64,000 nt of DNA from Microbacterium sp. W4I20 (GCF_030816505.1 NZ_JAUSYB010000001.1:3224001-3288000); one strand, 5' to 3'; shown: positions 25,407-34,516, numbered from the stretch's first letter. Translations and numbers: made by a program. The notes: generated by a model not told the origin, from the sequence alone.

Positions 25407-26281
25407 CGACACTCACCGACTCCGGTCGCGCCGCGCGCCGCCGTCATCTGCCGCTGCAGGTGCTCCTCGGCTTCCTGGTCGTCTACTTCCTGGTGCCCTT
25501 CTGGTGGGTCATCGTCAACAGCTCGAAGGATGCCGCCGGCCTCTTCGGCGGCGGGAGCTCGCTCTGGTTCGCCGAAGACATCGACTACTGGGGCAACCTG
25601 GTCGACCTGTTCACGTACCAGAACGGCATCTACGTGCGGTGGCTGCTGAACTCGGCGCTGTACGCGTTCGTCGGCGGCATCGGCGCCACGGTGCTCGCCG
25701 TGATGGCCGGCTACGGCTTCGCCAAGTTCCGCTTCCGCGGGCGCTCGTTCAGCTTCGCCGTGCTGCTCGGCTCGGTCATGGTTCCGACCACGGCTCTGGT
25801 CATCCCGACGTTCATCCTGTTCTCGCAGCTCGGACTCACCAACACGATCTGGGCCGTGATCCTGCCGACCCTGCTGAACCCGTTCGGCGTGTACCTGATG
25901 AACATCTACACGCGGGAGGCCGTGCCCGACGAGCTGCTCGACGCGGCACGGGTCGACGGCGCCGGCGAGGTGCGCACGTTCCTGCAGGTCTCGGTCCCGC
26001 TGATGCGTCCGGCCATCGTCACGGTGCTGTTGCTCTCGGTGGTCGCCTCCTGGAACAACTATTTCCTGCCGCTGGCGATGCTCTCGGACAACCGCCTCTT
26101 CCCCGTCACGGTCGGCATCGGCATGTGGCAGGGCATCGCCTCGGCGAACAATGCCGGCGGCACGTCGCTCTGGAGCGTCATCATCCTCGGGTCCCTCGTC
26201 TCCGTGATCCCTCTGGTGATCGCCTTCCTCACCCTCCAGAAGTACTGGCAGGGCGGCCTCTCCATCGGAAGTCTCAAGTAG
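25403..26281 (+). CDS. CUT1 sugar ABC permease (MalG-like)
   Basis: 292 residues, six spans. Begins with LQVLLGFLVVYFLVPFWWV; the EAA-type loop is DELLDAARVDGAGEVRTFLQ; it ends LTLQKYWQGGLSIGSLK, the usual MalG-type C-terminal pattern. Forms the heterodimeric channel with the gene upstream. It is followed 46 bp later by the arabinofuranosidase gene, so transport and hydrolysis are probably co-transcribed. Confidence 0.9.
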   Translation: MTTLTDSGRAARRRHLPLQVLLGFLVVYFLVPFWWVIVNSSKDAAGLFGGGSSLWFAEDIDYWGNLVDLFTYQNGIYVRWLLNSALYAFVGGIGATVLAVMAGYGFAKFRFRGRSFSFAVLLGSVMVPTTALVIPTFILFSQLGLTNTIWAVILPTLLNPFGVYLMNIYTREAVPDELLDAARVDGAGEVRTFLQVSVPLMRPAIVTVLLLSVVASWNNYFLPLAMLSDNRLFPVTVGIGMWQGIASANNAGGTSLWSVIILGSLVSVIPLVIAFLTLQKYWQGGLSIGSLK

Positions 26282-26327
26282 CCGACGCCGGCCGCTCGAC
26301 CTCCACTCTCTCCACGCAAAGGTGAAA

Positions 26328-27839
26328 ATGTTCAACGCTCGTCTCGCCATCGACCCGCACTTCACGGTCGGCGAAGTCAACCGACGTCTCTTCGGCTCCT
26401 TCGTCGAGCACCTCGGCCGCTGTGTCTACGGAGGCATCTACGAACCGGGCCACCCCACTTCCGATGCCGACGGCTTCCGTGGCGATGTCGTCGAGCTCGT
26501 CAAGGAGCTCGGGGTGTCCACCATCCGCTACCCGGGAGGCAACTTCATCTCGGGGTACCGCTGGGAGGACGGCATCGGGCCGCGGGAGGAGCGGCCGCGA
26601 AGGCTCGACCTCGCCTGGCACTCGACCGAGACGAACGAGATCGGCCTCGACGAGTTCGCCGCCTGGGCCGAGGGCGTCGGCAGTGAGCTGATGTACGCGG
26701 TCAACCTGGGCACCCGCGGCATCGAGTCGGCGCTCGACGTGCTCGAGTACGCCAACATCCCGTCCGGCACGTTCTGGTCGGAGAAGCGCATCGCGAACGG
26801 CAAGAAGGAGCCCTACGGCATCCGCATGTGGTGCCTGGGCAACGAGATGGACGGGCCGTGGCAGCTCGGCTACGCCACCGCGCACGAGTACGGTCGCCTC
26901 GCGGTCAAGACCGCCCGGGCGATGCGCATGATCGACCCCGACCTGGAGCTCGTCGCGTGCGGCAGCTCGAGCGCCTCGATGCCGACCTTCGGCGAGTGGG
27001 AGCGCACCGTGCTGGAGGAGACCTACGACGAGGTCGACTTCATCTCGTGCCATGCGTACTACGAGCCCAAGGACGGCGACTATGCGAGCTTCCTCGCCTC
27101 GGCCGTCGACATGGATCGCTTCATCGAGGTCGTCGTGGCGACGGCCGACCATGTGAAGGCGCTGCGCCGCAGCGACAAGACGCTGAACATCTCGTTCGAC
27201 GAGTGGAACGTCTGGTACCAGTCGCGCTTCAACGACGTGGAGAAGATCACGGATGCGAGCGACTGGCCGGTCGCACCGCGGCTGCTGGAGGACTCGTACT
27301 CGGTGGTCGACGCCGTGGTGTTCGGCAACCTGCTGATCTCGCTGATCCGGCACGCCGACCGCGTGACGGCGGCCAGCCTCGCGCAGCTCGTGAACGTGAT
27401 CGCGCCGATCATGACCGAGCCCGGCGGCATCTCGTGGCGGCAGACGACGTTCTTCCCGTTCGCCCTGACCTCGCAGCTCGCGCGCGGCACCGCGCTGGAG
27501 GTGCGCCTCGAGGCGCCCACCTACGCGAGCGACGCCTACGGCGACGTGTCGCTCGTCGACGCCGTCGCGACGCACGACGAGGAGACCGGCGAGACGGCCG
27601 TCTTCCTCGTCAACCGCAGCCTGACCGACGCGGTGACGGTGCAGATCGATGTCAGCCGGCTCGGCGATGTGCAGGTCACCTCGGCGCAGTCCCTGCACGA
27701 CGACGACATCCACGCGCGCAACACGCTCGACGACCCGGAGCGCGTCGGCCTGCAGGAGAACACCTCGGCGCGCGTCGAGGACGGGATGATCTCGATCACC
27801 CTGCCCGCCGTGTCGTGGACCGCGGTGACCGCGCGATGA
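26328..27839 (+). CDS. abfA: GH51 alpha-L-arabinofuranosidase
   Basis: 503 residues. Removes terminal L-arabinofuranose from arabinoxylan or arabinan oligosaccharides; no signal peptide, so it works in the cytoplasm on imported oligomers. Family start RRLFGSFVEHLGRCVYGGIYEPGH; acid/base Glu173 in WCLGNEMDGP, nucleophile Glu292 in ISFDEWNVWYQ, spacing as in characterised GH51 enzymes. ATG 26328 is chosen over GTG 26322 because AAAGGTG serves as its ribosome-binding site. The stop overlaps the GH5 start. Released arabinose can feed araBAD at 40.5 kb. Confidence 0.93.
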   Translation: MFNARLAIDPHFTVGEVNRRLFGSFVEHLGRCVYGGIYEPGHPTSDADGFRGDVVELVKELGVSTIRYPGGNFISGYRWEDGIGPREERPRRLDLAWHSTETNEIGLDEFAAWAEGVGSELMYAVNLGTRGIESALDVLEYANIPSGTFWSEKRIANGKKEPYGIRMWCLGNEMDGPWQLGYATAHEYGRLAVKTARAMRMIDPDLELVACGSSSASMPTFGEWERTVLEETYDEVDFISCHAYYEPKDGDYASFLASAVDMDRFIEVVVATADHVKALRRSDKTLNISFDEWNVWYQSRFNDVEKITDASDWPVAPRLLEDSYSVVDAVVFGNLLISLIRHADRVTAASLAQLVNVIAPIMTEPGGISWRQTTFFPFALTSQLARGTALEVRLEAPTYASDAYGDVSLVDAVATHDEETGETAVFLVNRSLTDAVTVQIDVSRLGDVQVTSAQSLHDDDIHARNTLDDPERVGLQENTSARVEDGMISITLPAVSWTAVTAR

Positions 27840-29233
27840 CGTCGCCTTCGCCGGCGGAGCCGGGCTCCGTGCTGCGCGTCGACGGCACCCGCATCGTCGA
27901 CGGAGCGGAGCCCGTGTTGCTGCGCGGCTTCGGGCTCGGCGGGTGGATGAACATGGAGAACTTCATCACCGGCTACGCGGGCACCGAGACGCAGCATCGC
28001 CGCGCCCTCCGCCGCGTGATGGGCGACGAGGCGTACGAGAGCTACTTCGCGCGCTTTCTGTCGGTGTTCTTCACGGATGCCGACGCCGCCCATGTGCGCA
28101 GCCTCGGGCTCAATTCCGTGCGGATCCCGTTCAACTACCGGCACTTCGAGGACGACGCCGAGCCGTTCGTGCTGAAGGAGGAGGGTTTCGCGCTGCTCGA
28201 CCAGGCGGTCGACACGTGCGCGCGACACGGCATCTTCGCGATCCTCGACCTGCACGCGGTCCCCGGTGCGCAGAACCAGCACTGGCACAGCGACAACCCC
28301 ACCCAGTGGGCGCACTTCTGGACGCAGCGGCAGTTCCAGGACCGGGTCGTGCACCTCTGGGAGCAGATCGCCGCGCGCTACCGCGGCAACCCGTGGGTGG
28401 CCGGATACAACCCGATCAACGAGCCGGCGGATGCCGAAGGCTCCACCGTCGGTCCGTTCTACCGCCGACTCGAGGCGGCGATCCGCGCGGTCGACCCCGA
28501 GCACATCCTGTTCCTCGACGGCAACCGCTACTCGACCCAGTTCGATCAGCTCGGCGACCCGCTGCCGAACTGCGTCTACACGGCGCACGACTACGCCCTG
28601 CCGGGATTCGTCGACGGCGGGCCGTACCCGGGCGTGAGCCGCGGCCAGTACATCGACCGCGACCGGGTGGAGGAGACGTTCCTCGCCCGCACCGCGTACA
28701 TGCGCGAGACGGGCACGCCGATCTGGGTCGGCGAGTTCGGCCCGGTCTACACCGGCGATCCCGCGCGCGACGAGCAGCGCTATCAGCTGCTCGAGGATCA
28801 GCTCGAGATCTTCGCCAGGCACGACGCGAGCTGGGCGCTCTGGACGTACAAGGACATCGGGCTGCAGGGGCTCGTCAGCGCCGACCCGGCATCCGACTAC
28901 ATGCAGCGCATCGCGCCCGTGCTCGAGAAGAAGGCCCGGCTGGGCGTCGACTCGTGGGGATCGACCGACGCGCGGGTCCGCGACATCCTCGATCCGATCG
29001 AGCGCCTGTTCGAGACCGAGTTCCCCGACTTCGCGCCGTTCCCGTGGGGCGCGCGGCGCTGGATCCACGGGCATGTGCGCCACGTGATGCTCGCCGAGGC
29101 GATGGTCTACGACTATGCGCGGGCGTTCGACGGCGTGAGGCCGGCGGAGGCGACAGCGCTCGCCGACGCGTTCGCTTTCGAGAACTGCGTGCGCCGCGAC
29201 CGACTCGAGCGCATTCTCTCGACCGCGCGCTGA
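27836..29233 (+). CDS. GH5-family glycoside hydrolase
   Basis: 465 residues, no signal peptide. Opens with LLRGFGLGGWMNMENFITGY, typical of intracellular exo-glucanase/glycosidase GH5 members. Acid/base Glu196 in GYNPINEPAD, nucleophile Glu300 in IWVGEFGPVY, active-site HAVPGAQNQHWHSDN. The C-terminal 130 residues (after WALWTYKDIG) extend past the catalytic barrel. Coupled by ATGA overlap to GH51, so it likely acts on the same imported oligosaccharide. Exact linkage cannot be read. Confidence 0.85.
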   Translation: MTSPSPAEPGSVLRVDGTRIVDGAEPVLLRGFGLGGWMNMENFITGYAGTETQHRRALRRVMGDEAYESYFARFLSVFFTDADAAHVRSLGLNSVRIPFNYRHFEDDAEPFVLKEEGFALLDQAVDTCARHGIFAILDLHAVPGAQNQHWHSDNPTQWAHFWTQRQFQDRVVHLWEQIAARYRGNPWVAGYNPINEPADAEGSTVGPFYRRLEAAIRAVDPEHILFLDGNRYSTQFDQLGDPLPNCVYTAHDYALPGFVDGGPYPGVSRGQYIDRDRVEETFLARTAYMRETGTPIWVGEFGPVYTGDPARDEQRYQLLEDQLEIFARHDASWALWTYKDIGLQGLVSADPASDYMQRIAPVLEKKARLGVDSWGSTDARVRDILDPIERLFETEFPDFAPFPWGARRWIHGHVRHVMLAEAMVYDYARAFDGVRPAEATALADAFAFENCVRRDRLERILSTAR

Positions 29234-29286
29234 GCGCGCATAGACTGCGACGGGATCGTCGCGAGATGCGGAGGAGTGTCGACGTC

Positions 29287-30540
29287 ATGGAGCACAACTG
29301 GGCAGGGAACCTCACCTATCGGGCATCGACGATCGCGCACCCCGCATCGCTCGACGAGCTGCGGGCGGCGCTCGCCTCGCCGGGGCGGGTGCGGATGCTG
29401 GGATCGCGGCACTGCTTCAACGACATCGCCGACACCGACGGCGTGCTGATCGCCCTGGACCGGATGCCGCGGGTGTTCGAGATCTCGCCGGAACGCGATG
29501 CCGTGCGCGTCTCCGGCGCCCTGCGCTACGGCGACATCGCCCCTCTGCTGCACGCCGAGGGGCTGGCGCTCGCGAACCTCGCCTCGCTGCCGCACATCTC
29601 GGTCGCCGGGGCGGTCACCACCGGGACGCACGGGTCGGGCGACGCGATCGGCTCGCTGGCCTCGGCGGTTCGCGGGCTGACGATCGTCACGCCGGCCGGG
29701 GAGACCCGTACGCTGCGCCGCGGCGACGACGACTTCGCGGGCGCGGTGGTGAGCCTCGGCGCGCTCGGAGCCGTGGTCGACGTCACCCTCGACGTCGAGC
29801 CGACCTACGAGGTGGCCCAGCACGTCTTCGAGCACCCGGACTGGGACGGCGTCCTCGCCGCGTTCAACGAGGTCACCTCGATCGGCACCAGCGTGAGCCT
29901 CTTCTCGACCTGGGAGCGCACCGACTTCGTCGACCAGGTCTGGGTCAAGCAGCGCCAGCCCGAGGCACGCGAGGCCGCGCGGGAGTCGCTGTTCGAGCGC
30001 CTCGGCGCGGAACCGGCCGCGAGCAAGCGGCATCCGATCCTCGGCGTCGATCCGGTCGCCTGCACCGAGCAGGGCGGCGTCTCCGGCCCGTGGTTCGAGC
30101 GACTCCCGCACTTCCGGCTCGAGTTCACGCCGTCGGCCGGCGCCGAGCTGCAGACCGAGTACCTGGTGCCCCGCGCGGATGCGGTCGAGGCGATCCAGGC
30201 CGTCCGCACGCTCGCCGGACAGATCGCGCCGCTGCTGCTCGTGAACGAGATCCGCACGGTGCGGTCCGACGACCTGTGGCTGAGCCCGGAGTACGGGACG
30301 GATGCCGTCGGCATCCACTTCACCTGGAAGCCCGAGGAAGAGGCGGTCAGGGCACTGCTCCCGACGATCGAGGCCGCGCTGCCGGCATCCGCCCGTCCGC
30401 ACTGGGGCAAGGTGTTCACGCTCGACGGCGCCGAGGTGCGTTCGCGCTACCCGCGGTTCGACGCTTTCGCCGCCCTGGCCGCCCGCTTCGACCCCGACCG
30501 GCGTCTGTCGAATCCGTACCTGGAGCGCCTGGGGTTGTAG
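29287..30540 (+). CDS. Alditol oxidase (FAD-dependent, VAO family)
   Basis: 417 residues from ATG 29287 (GGAGGAG ten bases upstream; in-frame ATG 29266 is an alternative). Closely follows Streptomyces AldO: NWAGNLTYRA near the N-terminus, GSRHCFNDIAD with the His (residue 42) that binds FAD covalently, LPHISVAGAVTTGTHGSG, CTEQGGVSGPWFERLPHFR and the C-terminal RPHWGKVFT. AldO-type enzymes oxidise terminal hydroxyls of xylitol, sorbitol and similar polyols to aldoses (or further to acids), making hydrogen peroxide. It could feed pentoses or C5 acids to the operon at 18.7 kb. Confidence 0.88.
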   Translation: MEHNWAGNLTYRASTIAHPASLDELRAALASPGRVRMLGSRHCFNDIADTDGVLIALDRMPRVFEISPERDAVRVSGALRYGDIAPLLHAEGLALANLASLPHISVAGAVTTGTHGSGDAIGSLASAVRGLTIVTPAGETRTLRRGDDDFAGAVVSLGALGAVVDVTLDVEPTYEVAQHVFEHPDWDGVLAAFNEVTSIGTSVSLFSTWERTDFVDQVWVKQRQPEAREAARESLFERLGAEPAASKRHPILGVDPVACTEQGGVSGPWFERLPHFRLEFTPSAGAELQTEYLVPRADAVEAIQAVRTLAGQIAPLLLVNEIRTVRSDDLWLSPEYGTDAVGIHFTWKPEEEAVRALLPTIEAALPASARPHWGKVFTLDGAEVRSRYPRFDAFAALAARFDPDRRLSNPYLERLGL

Positions 30541-30550
30541 TCGCTCCCGG

Positions 30551-30611
30551 TTTCGAATCGCGCAAATTGGCCGAGTTCTGGCTTCGTAGGCACCAGTTGC
30601 GCGATTCGAAA
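30551..30611. repeat. Intergenic hairpin repeat CTTTCGAATCGCGCAA, copy 1
   Basis: TTTCGAATCGCGCAA (30551-30565) is exactly complementary to the right end (30597-30611), with imperfect pairing inward. It sits 10 bp after the alditol oxidase stop. Related copies at 45353 and 55584 keep the arms but have unrelated loops. Confidence 0.8.
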
Positions 30612-30641
30612 GGTCCGTGGGCACCATTGCAGCGCCGGGGT

Positions 30642-30655
30642 TGTTCTCGGTAACA
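30642..30655. promoter_or_regulatory. Operator before LacI regulator 2
   Basis: TGTTCTCGGTAACA fits the palindrome TGTT-N2-CG-N2-AACA with the central CG typical of LacI-family sites. Two more copies are at 33242 and 33312, so the regulator probably controls itself and the importer. Confidence 0.65.
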
Positions 30656-30682
30656 TCACCGGAGCAGCCGACGGAGGTGCGC

Positions 30683-31702
30683 ATGGTGAACGTCGGCTCG
30701 GACAAGCCCAGCATCCGGCAGGTCGCGACGATCGCCGGGGTCTCGCACATGACCGTTTCGCGGGTGCTCAACGATCATCCGAACATCAAGCCCGACACTC
30801 GCCGCCGGGTGCTCGAGGCGATCGAGGAGCTCGACTACCGCCCGAACCTCGTCGCGCGGGCGCTGGCCACACAGCGCACCCGACGCATCGGCGTGATCGT
30901 CGAGAGCGCGGTGGCCTTCGGGCCCACCAGCATCCTGCGTGCCGTGGAGCTGTCATCGCGCGCGGCGGGCTACTCGGTCACGCCGGTGGCGCTGCACGAG
31001 GGCGATGCCCTGACTCCGCAGGAGGCGGTCGACAACCTCGTCACGCAGGGTGTCGATGCCCTGTGCGTGATCGCGCCCCGGTCGTCGTCGGTCGCCGCGC
31101 TCCGCCGCATCTCGATCGCCGTCCCGATGCTGGTCGTGAAGGCCGACGCGGACCCGACGTTCCTCACGGTGTCGATCGATCAGCACGCCGGGACGACCCT
31201 CGTGGTCGACCACCTCGTGGCCCTCGGGCACCGCGACATCCTGCACATGTCCGGCCCGCTGGACTGGCTCGACGCCCGAGCGCGCGAGCGGGCCTTCCAC
31301 TCCCGTGCCAAGTCGTGGGGCATCCGCGAGCGCCCGATCGTGGTGGGGGACTGGTCGGCCGACTTCGCCTACGACTTCGCGATGGGCCTGAACCGCCTCC
31401 CCGACTACACCGCGATCTTCGCCGCGAACGACGACATGGCGATCGGCCTCATCCACGGCCTGCACGACAAGGGCTTCGAGGTGCCGAGGGATCTCAGCGT
31501 CGTCGGCTTCGACGACGTGCCGCTCGCCCGACACTTCCTCCCGCCGCTCACGACCGTGCGCCAGGACTTCTCCGCGCTCGGCGTCGCCGTGGTCGAGATG
31601 CTGCGCGCCGCGATCGAGGGCAGGGAGATCCCGACCCTCACCCGCATCCCCACCGAGCTCGTGCCGCGGGCGTCGTCCGCTGCGCCGCGGGAGACCCGGT
31701 GA
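30683..31702 (+). CDS. LacI-family regulator 2, for the YtfQ-type importer
   Basis: 339 residues, ATG 30683 with GGAGG at 30673-30677. Helix-turn-helix SIRQVATIAGVSHMTVSRVLND, hinge YRPNLVARALATQ, then the sugar-sensing domain (IGVIVESAVAFGPTSIL, IFAANDDMAIGLIHGLHD, LSVVGFDDVPLARHFLPPLTTVRQDF as family landmarks). The stop overlaps the GTG of the ABC ATPase gene. Autoregulation through 30642-30655 and control of the promoter at 33.3 kb are inferred from the shared motif. Confidence 0.92.
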   Translation: MVNVGSDKPSIRQVATIAGVSHMTVSRVLNDHPNIKPDTRRRVLEAIEELDYRPNLVARALATQRTRRIGVIVESAVAFGPTSILRAVELSSRAAGYSVTPVALHEGDALTPQEAVDNLVTQGVDALCVIAPRSSSVAALRRISIAVPMLVVKADADPTFLTVSIDQHAGTTLVVDHLVALGHRDILHMSGPLDWLDARARERAFHSRAKSWGIRERPIVVGDWSADFAYDFAMGLNRLPDYTAIFAANDDMAIGLIHGLHDKGFEVPRDLSVVGFDDVPLARHFLPPLTTVRQDFSALGVAVVEMLRAAIEGREIPTLTRIPTELVPRASSAAPRETR

Positions 31703-33246
31703 TCGCCGCACCGACCCTCGAACCGGTGGTGCGGCTCGAGGGGATCACGGTCGAGTTCCCCGGCGTGCGCGCACTCGACGAGGTCGACTTCCGGCTGTTC
31801 CCCGGCGAGGTGCACGCCGTGATGGGCGAGAACGCGGCCGGCAAATCCACGCTCGTCGGGGTGCTCACCGGGACCCTCGCCCCGGTATCCGGTTCCGTCT
31901 TCGTCGACGGCGAGGCCCGCCGATTCGGCGGCGTGGCCGACAGTCGTGCGGCCGGGATCGCCACCGTGTTCCAGGAGACCCAGCTCAGCCCGAACCTCAG
32001 CGTCGCCGAGAACGTCATGCTCGGGCGCGAGCGCCACGGACGATTCGGCATCGACTGGAAGCGGACAAGGGCGGATGCCGCGCACGCCCTGGCGCGCCTC
32101 GGCCTCGACGATCTCGACCCGAAGACCCCGCTGTCACTGCTGACGCCGGCGCAGAAGCAGCTCGTCGCCCTGGCCCGCGCGGTGGTCGACGACCCGCGGG
32201 TGCTGGTGCTCGACGAGCCGACCTCGAGCCTCGATCAGGCCGAGGTGGCGACACTCATGCGGGTGATCCGCGGCCTCCGCGAACGGGGAGTGGCGATCCT
32301 CTTCGTCTCGCACTTCCTCGAGCAGGCGTTCGCGATCAGCGACCGGATGACGGTGCTCCGCGGCGGGAAGCGGATCGGCGAGTACGCGACGCGGGATCTC
32401 GAGCGCGCCGACCTCATCTCGAAGATGCTCGGCAAGGACATCGAGGGTCTCCGCGCGCTCGGCTCCGAGCGCAAGGCGCATCACTACGCACCCGACGGCG
32501 AACCGGCGATGCGCGCGACCGACGTGGGCCGACGCGGAGAGCTGGAGCGCACGGACTTCGAGGTGCAGCCCGGCGAGATCGTGGGGCTGGCCGGGCTCCG
32601 CGGTTCCGGGCGCTCCGAGCTCGCCTCGCTGCTGAGCGGGTCGGTGCGCTCCGACAGCGGCGAGCTGTGGGTCGACGGAGAACGGGTGGAGCTGCGAAGT
32701 CCCTCGGCGGCGCTGCGGCACCGGATCGCCCTGTCGGCGGAGAGCCGGCGGACGCAGGGGATCATCGGCGACCTGACCGCGCGCGAGAACATGATCCTCT
32801 CGCTGCAGGCGATGCGCGGCTGGACGCGGCCGCTGTCGACCGCGGAGGAGACCGCGCTCGTCGACACGTATGTCGAGGCGCTGCATCTCTCCCGGGACGA
32901 CCTCGACCGGCCCGTGAAACTGCTCTCCGGTGGTACGCAGCAGAAGGTCCTCCTGGCCCGCGCGCTCGCCGTGCGCCCGCACGTGCTCATCCTCGACGAG
33001 CCGACGAGGGGCATCGACATCGCCGCCAAGCTCGAGGTGCAGCGCCGGATCAGTCAGCTGGCGGGGGAGGGCGTCGCCGTCGTCTTCATCTCGTCCGAGC
33101 TGGAGGAGGTCGTGCGTCTGAGCGACCGCATCATCGTGCTCAAGGACCGCGAGAAGATCGGCGAACTCAGCAACGGACCGGGTGTGACAGTCGACACCGT
33201 CGTCGAGATGATCGCCGCCGATTCCCGTCCTGACGCGGAACTGTGA
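31699..33246 (+). CDS. Sugar ABC ATPase, two-domain (extra copy)
   Basis: 515 residues with two nucleotide-binding domains. Domain 1: Walker A GENAAGKST, Walker B VLVLDEPTSSLD, though its signature is weak (LLTPAQKQL). Domain 2 has GLRGSGRSE in place of a canonical Walker A, as usual in this RbsA/AraG/YtfR class, signature LSGGTQQKV and LILDEPTRGID. It is translationally coupled to LacI 2 and lies before the binding-protein gene, whereas a complete ATPase gene for the same importer occurs at 34517. It may be a paralogue that energises the same or another permease pair. Confidence 0.88.
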   Translation: MIAAPTLEPVVRLEGITVEFPGVRALDEVDFRLFPGEVHAVMGENAAGKSTLVGVLTGTLAPVSGSVFVDGEARRFGGVADSRAAGIATVFQETQLSPNLSVAENVMLGRERHGRFGIDWKRTRADAAHALARLGLDDLDPKTPLSLLTPAQKQLVALARAVVDDPRVLVLDEPTSSLDQAEVATLMRVIRGLRERGVAILFVSHFLEQAFAISDRMTVLRGGKRIGEYATRDLERADLISKMLGKDIEGLRALGSERKAHHYAPDGEPAMRATDVGRRGELERTDFEVQPGEIVGLAGLRGSGRSELASLLSGSVRSDSGELWVDGERVELRSPSAALRHRIALSAESRRTQGIIGDLTARENMILSLQAMRGWTRPLSTAEETALVDTYVEALHLSRDDLDRPVKLLSGGTQQKVLLARALAVRPHVLILDEPTRGIDIAAKLEVQRRISQLAGEGVAVVFISSELEEVVRLSDRIIVLKDREKIGELSNGPGVTVDTVVEMIAADSRPDAEL

Positions 33247-33255
33247 TCGGTAACA
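33242..33255. promoter_or_regulatory. LacI 2-type operator at the ATPase stop codon
   Basis: TGTGATCGGTAACA overlaps the ATPase stop and fits the TGTT-N2-CG-N2-AACA pattern with one deviation. Confidence 0.5.
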
Positions 33256-33285
33256 AGACTCCTCCCGTGGAACATCGCCGATTTT

Positions 33286-33306
33286 TGGAACATATGTTGT
33301 GTTCCA
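33286..33306. promoter_or_regulatory. Separate inverted repeat TGGAACA-N7-TGTTCCA
   Basis: Seven-base perfect arms with a seven-base spacer, between two LacI-type sites in the 179-bp leader of the binding-protein gene. Possibly a second regulator's site or part of a promoter region. Confidence 0.4.
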
Positions 33307-33311
33307 GAAAT

Positions 33312-33325
33312 TGTTCCCGGTAACA
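33312..33325. promoter_or_regulatory. LacI 2-type operator before the YtfQ-like gene
   Basis: TGTTCCCGGTAACA, the most symmetrical copy of the motif, 100 bp before the start codon. With 33242-33255 the centres are 70 bp apart. Confidence 0.65.
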
Positions 33326-33425
33326 TCGCCGCAGGACAGGCAGACCCGCTGTCCTGCAATCACGCAAGGGACCACGTCAGGTCCACCGTTGCCGGACTGA
33401 CTACCGGCGTCTCAAGGAGGAGAAC

Positions 33426-34430
33426 ATGTCCGCGAAGAAGCGCATCCGCATCGCGCTCGGTCTGGCAGCAGCCGGTGCACTCACCATCGGCCTGGCGGCC
33501 TGCTCCACCGGTGACACCGGCGGAGACGGCGGCGACGCCGGGGGCTCCGACGAGCTCACGACCGTCGGCTTCGTCGCCGTCGGCCCCGAGGGCGCGTGGC
33601 GCGAGGCCAACGAGCAGAACATCCAGGACACCTTCACGGAGGATGCCGGATACGACCTCAAGTACGCCCCCGCCACCAACCTCGACCAGAAGTCGCAGAT
33701 CGACGCGTTCACGTCGTTCGTCGACGAGGGCGTCGACGTGATCCTGCTGTCGGCGACCGAGGCCTCCGGTTGGGAGGACTCGCTCAAGCGTGCGCAGGAG
33801 GCCGAGATCCCGGTGATCCTGCTCGACCGCGGCATCGAGCCCGACGACGACAGCCTGTACGTGACCCGCATCGCACCCGACAACGTCGAGGTCGCGAAGG
33901 AGGTCGGCACCTGGGCTGCCGCCACTTTCCCCGACGGCGGCAACTACGTCGTGCTCGAGGGGCCGGCCGGTGTCGGCGTCGTGAACGAGCGCAACAAGGG
34001 CTTCGACGAGGGTCTCGGCGGCACGTCGCTCAAGAAGCTCGACGCGCAGACCGCGAACTGGTCGGCGGAAGAGGGCAAGAGCGTCTTCGAGACGATGCTG
34101 AAGTCGGCCAACAACGACATCCAGCTCGTGTTCGCACAGAACGACGAGATGGGTCTCGGTGCGGCGCAGGCCGCGGAAGAGGCCGGCCTCGTCGTCGGCG
34201 AGGACGTAAAGATCGCCACGATCGACGGCACGAAGAACGCCATGCAGGCGCTCGCCGACGGTCAGCTCAGCTACGTGCACGAGTACAACCCGCTGTTCGG
34301 GGAGACCGCGATGGAGGTCGTCGAGAAGGCGCTCAACGGAGAGGACGTCGAGCCGTACATCGTCGTTCCGAGCGAGGCGTTCGACTCGGCCGATGCGGCC
34401 AAGGCCGTGCTCGCCGACCGCAAGTACTGA
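33426..34430 (+). CDS. ytfQ: Sugar-binding lipoprotein, YtfQ-like (furanose importer)
   Basis: 334 residues, lipoprotein signal ending GLAACS (Cys about 25). Periplasmic-binding-protein type 1 fold closely like E. coli YtfQ: VGFVAVGPEGAWREANEQNI, EGVDVILLSATEASGWEDSLK, AEIPVILLDRGIEPDDDSLY and VFAQNDEMGLGAAQA. YtfQ binds galactofuranose and, to a lesser degree, arabinofuranose. With GH51 arabinofuranosidase and araBAD nearby, a furanose pentose such as L-arabinose is a fair guess. Controlled by LacI 2 operators. Confidence 0.88.
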   Translation: MSAKKRIRIALGLAAAGALTIGLAACSTGDTGGDGGDAGGSDELTTVGFVAVGPEGAWREANEQNIQDTFTEDAGYDLKYAPATNLDQKSQIDAFTSFVDEGVDVILLSATEASGWEDSLKRAQEAEIPVILLDRGIEPDDDSLYVTRIAPDNVEVAKEVGTWAAATFPDGGNYVVLEGPAGVGVVNERNKGFDEGLGGTSLKKLDAQTANWSAEEGKSVFETMLKSANNDIQLVFAQNDEMGLGAAQAAEEAGLVVGEDVKIATIDGTKNAMQALADGQLSYVHEYNPLFGETAMEVVEKALNGEDVEPYIVVPSEAFDSADAAKAVLADRKY

Positions 34431-34460
34431 CCAGCCGCTCGGAACAAGGCGCCGGAGCCG

Positions 34461-34494
34461 GCCCGGGTGACGCGGAACACCGCGTCACCCGGGC
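34461..34494 (+). terminator. Attenuating hairpin after the YtfQ-like gene
   Basis: GCCCGGGTGACGCGG pairs perfectly over 15 bp with CCGCGTCACCCGGGC around AACA, between binding-protein stop and ATPase start. Same arrangement as at 24401 in the other importer. Confidence 0.65.
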
Positions 34495-34516
34495 TGTCCA
34501 GACGGGAAAGACAGCG

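Noticed and set aside
30551..30611. Hairpin repeats as ordinary rho-independent terminators only
   Set aside because: No T-run follows, arms are nearly identical between loci and loops differ, which ordinary terminators do not show; they are reported as repeats, though they may also end transcripts.
31699..33246. Walker A GENAAGKST as evidence of an inactive ATPase
   Set aside because: The pattern still satisfies G-x4-GK-S/T, so loss of function cannot be claimed.
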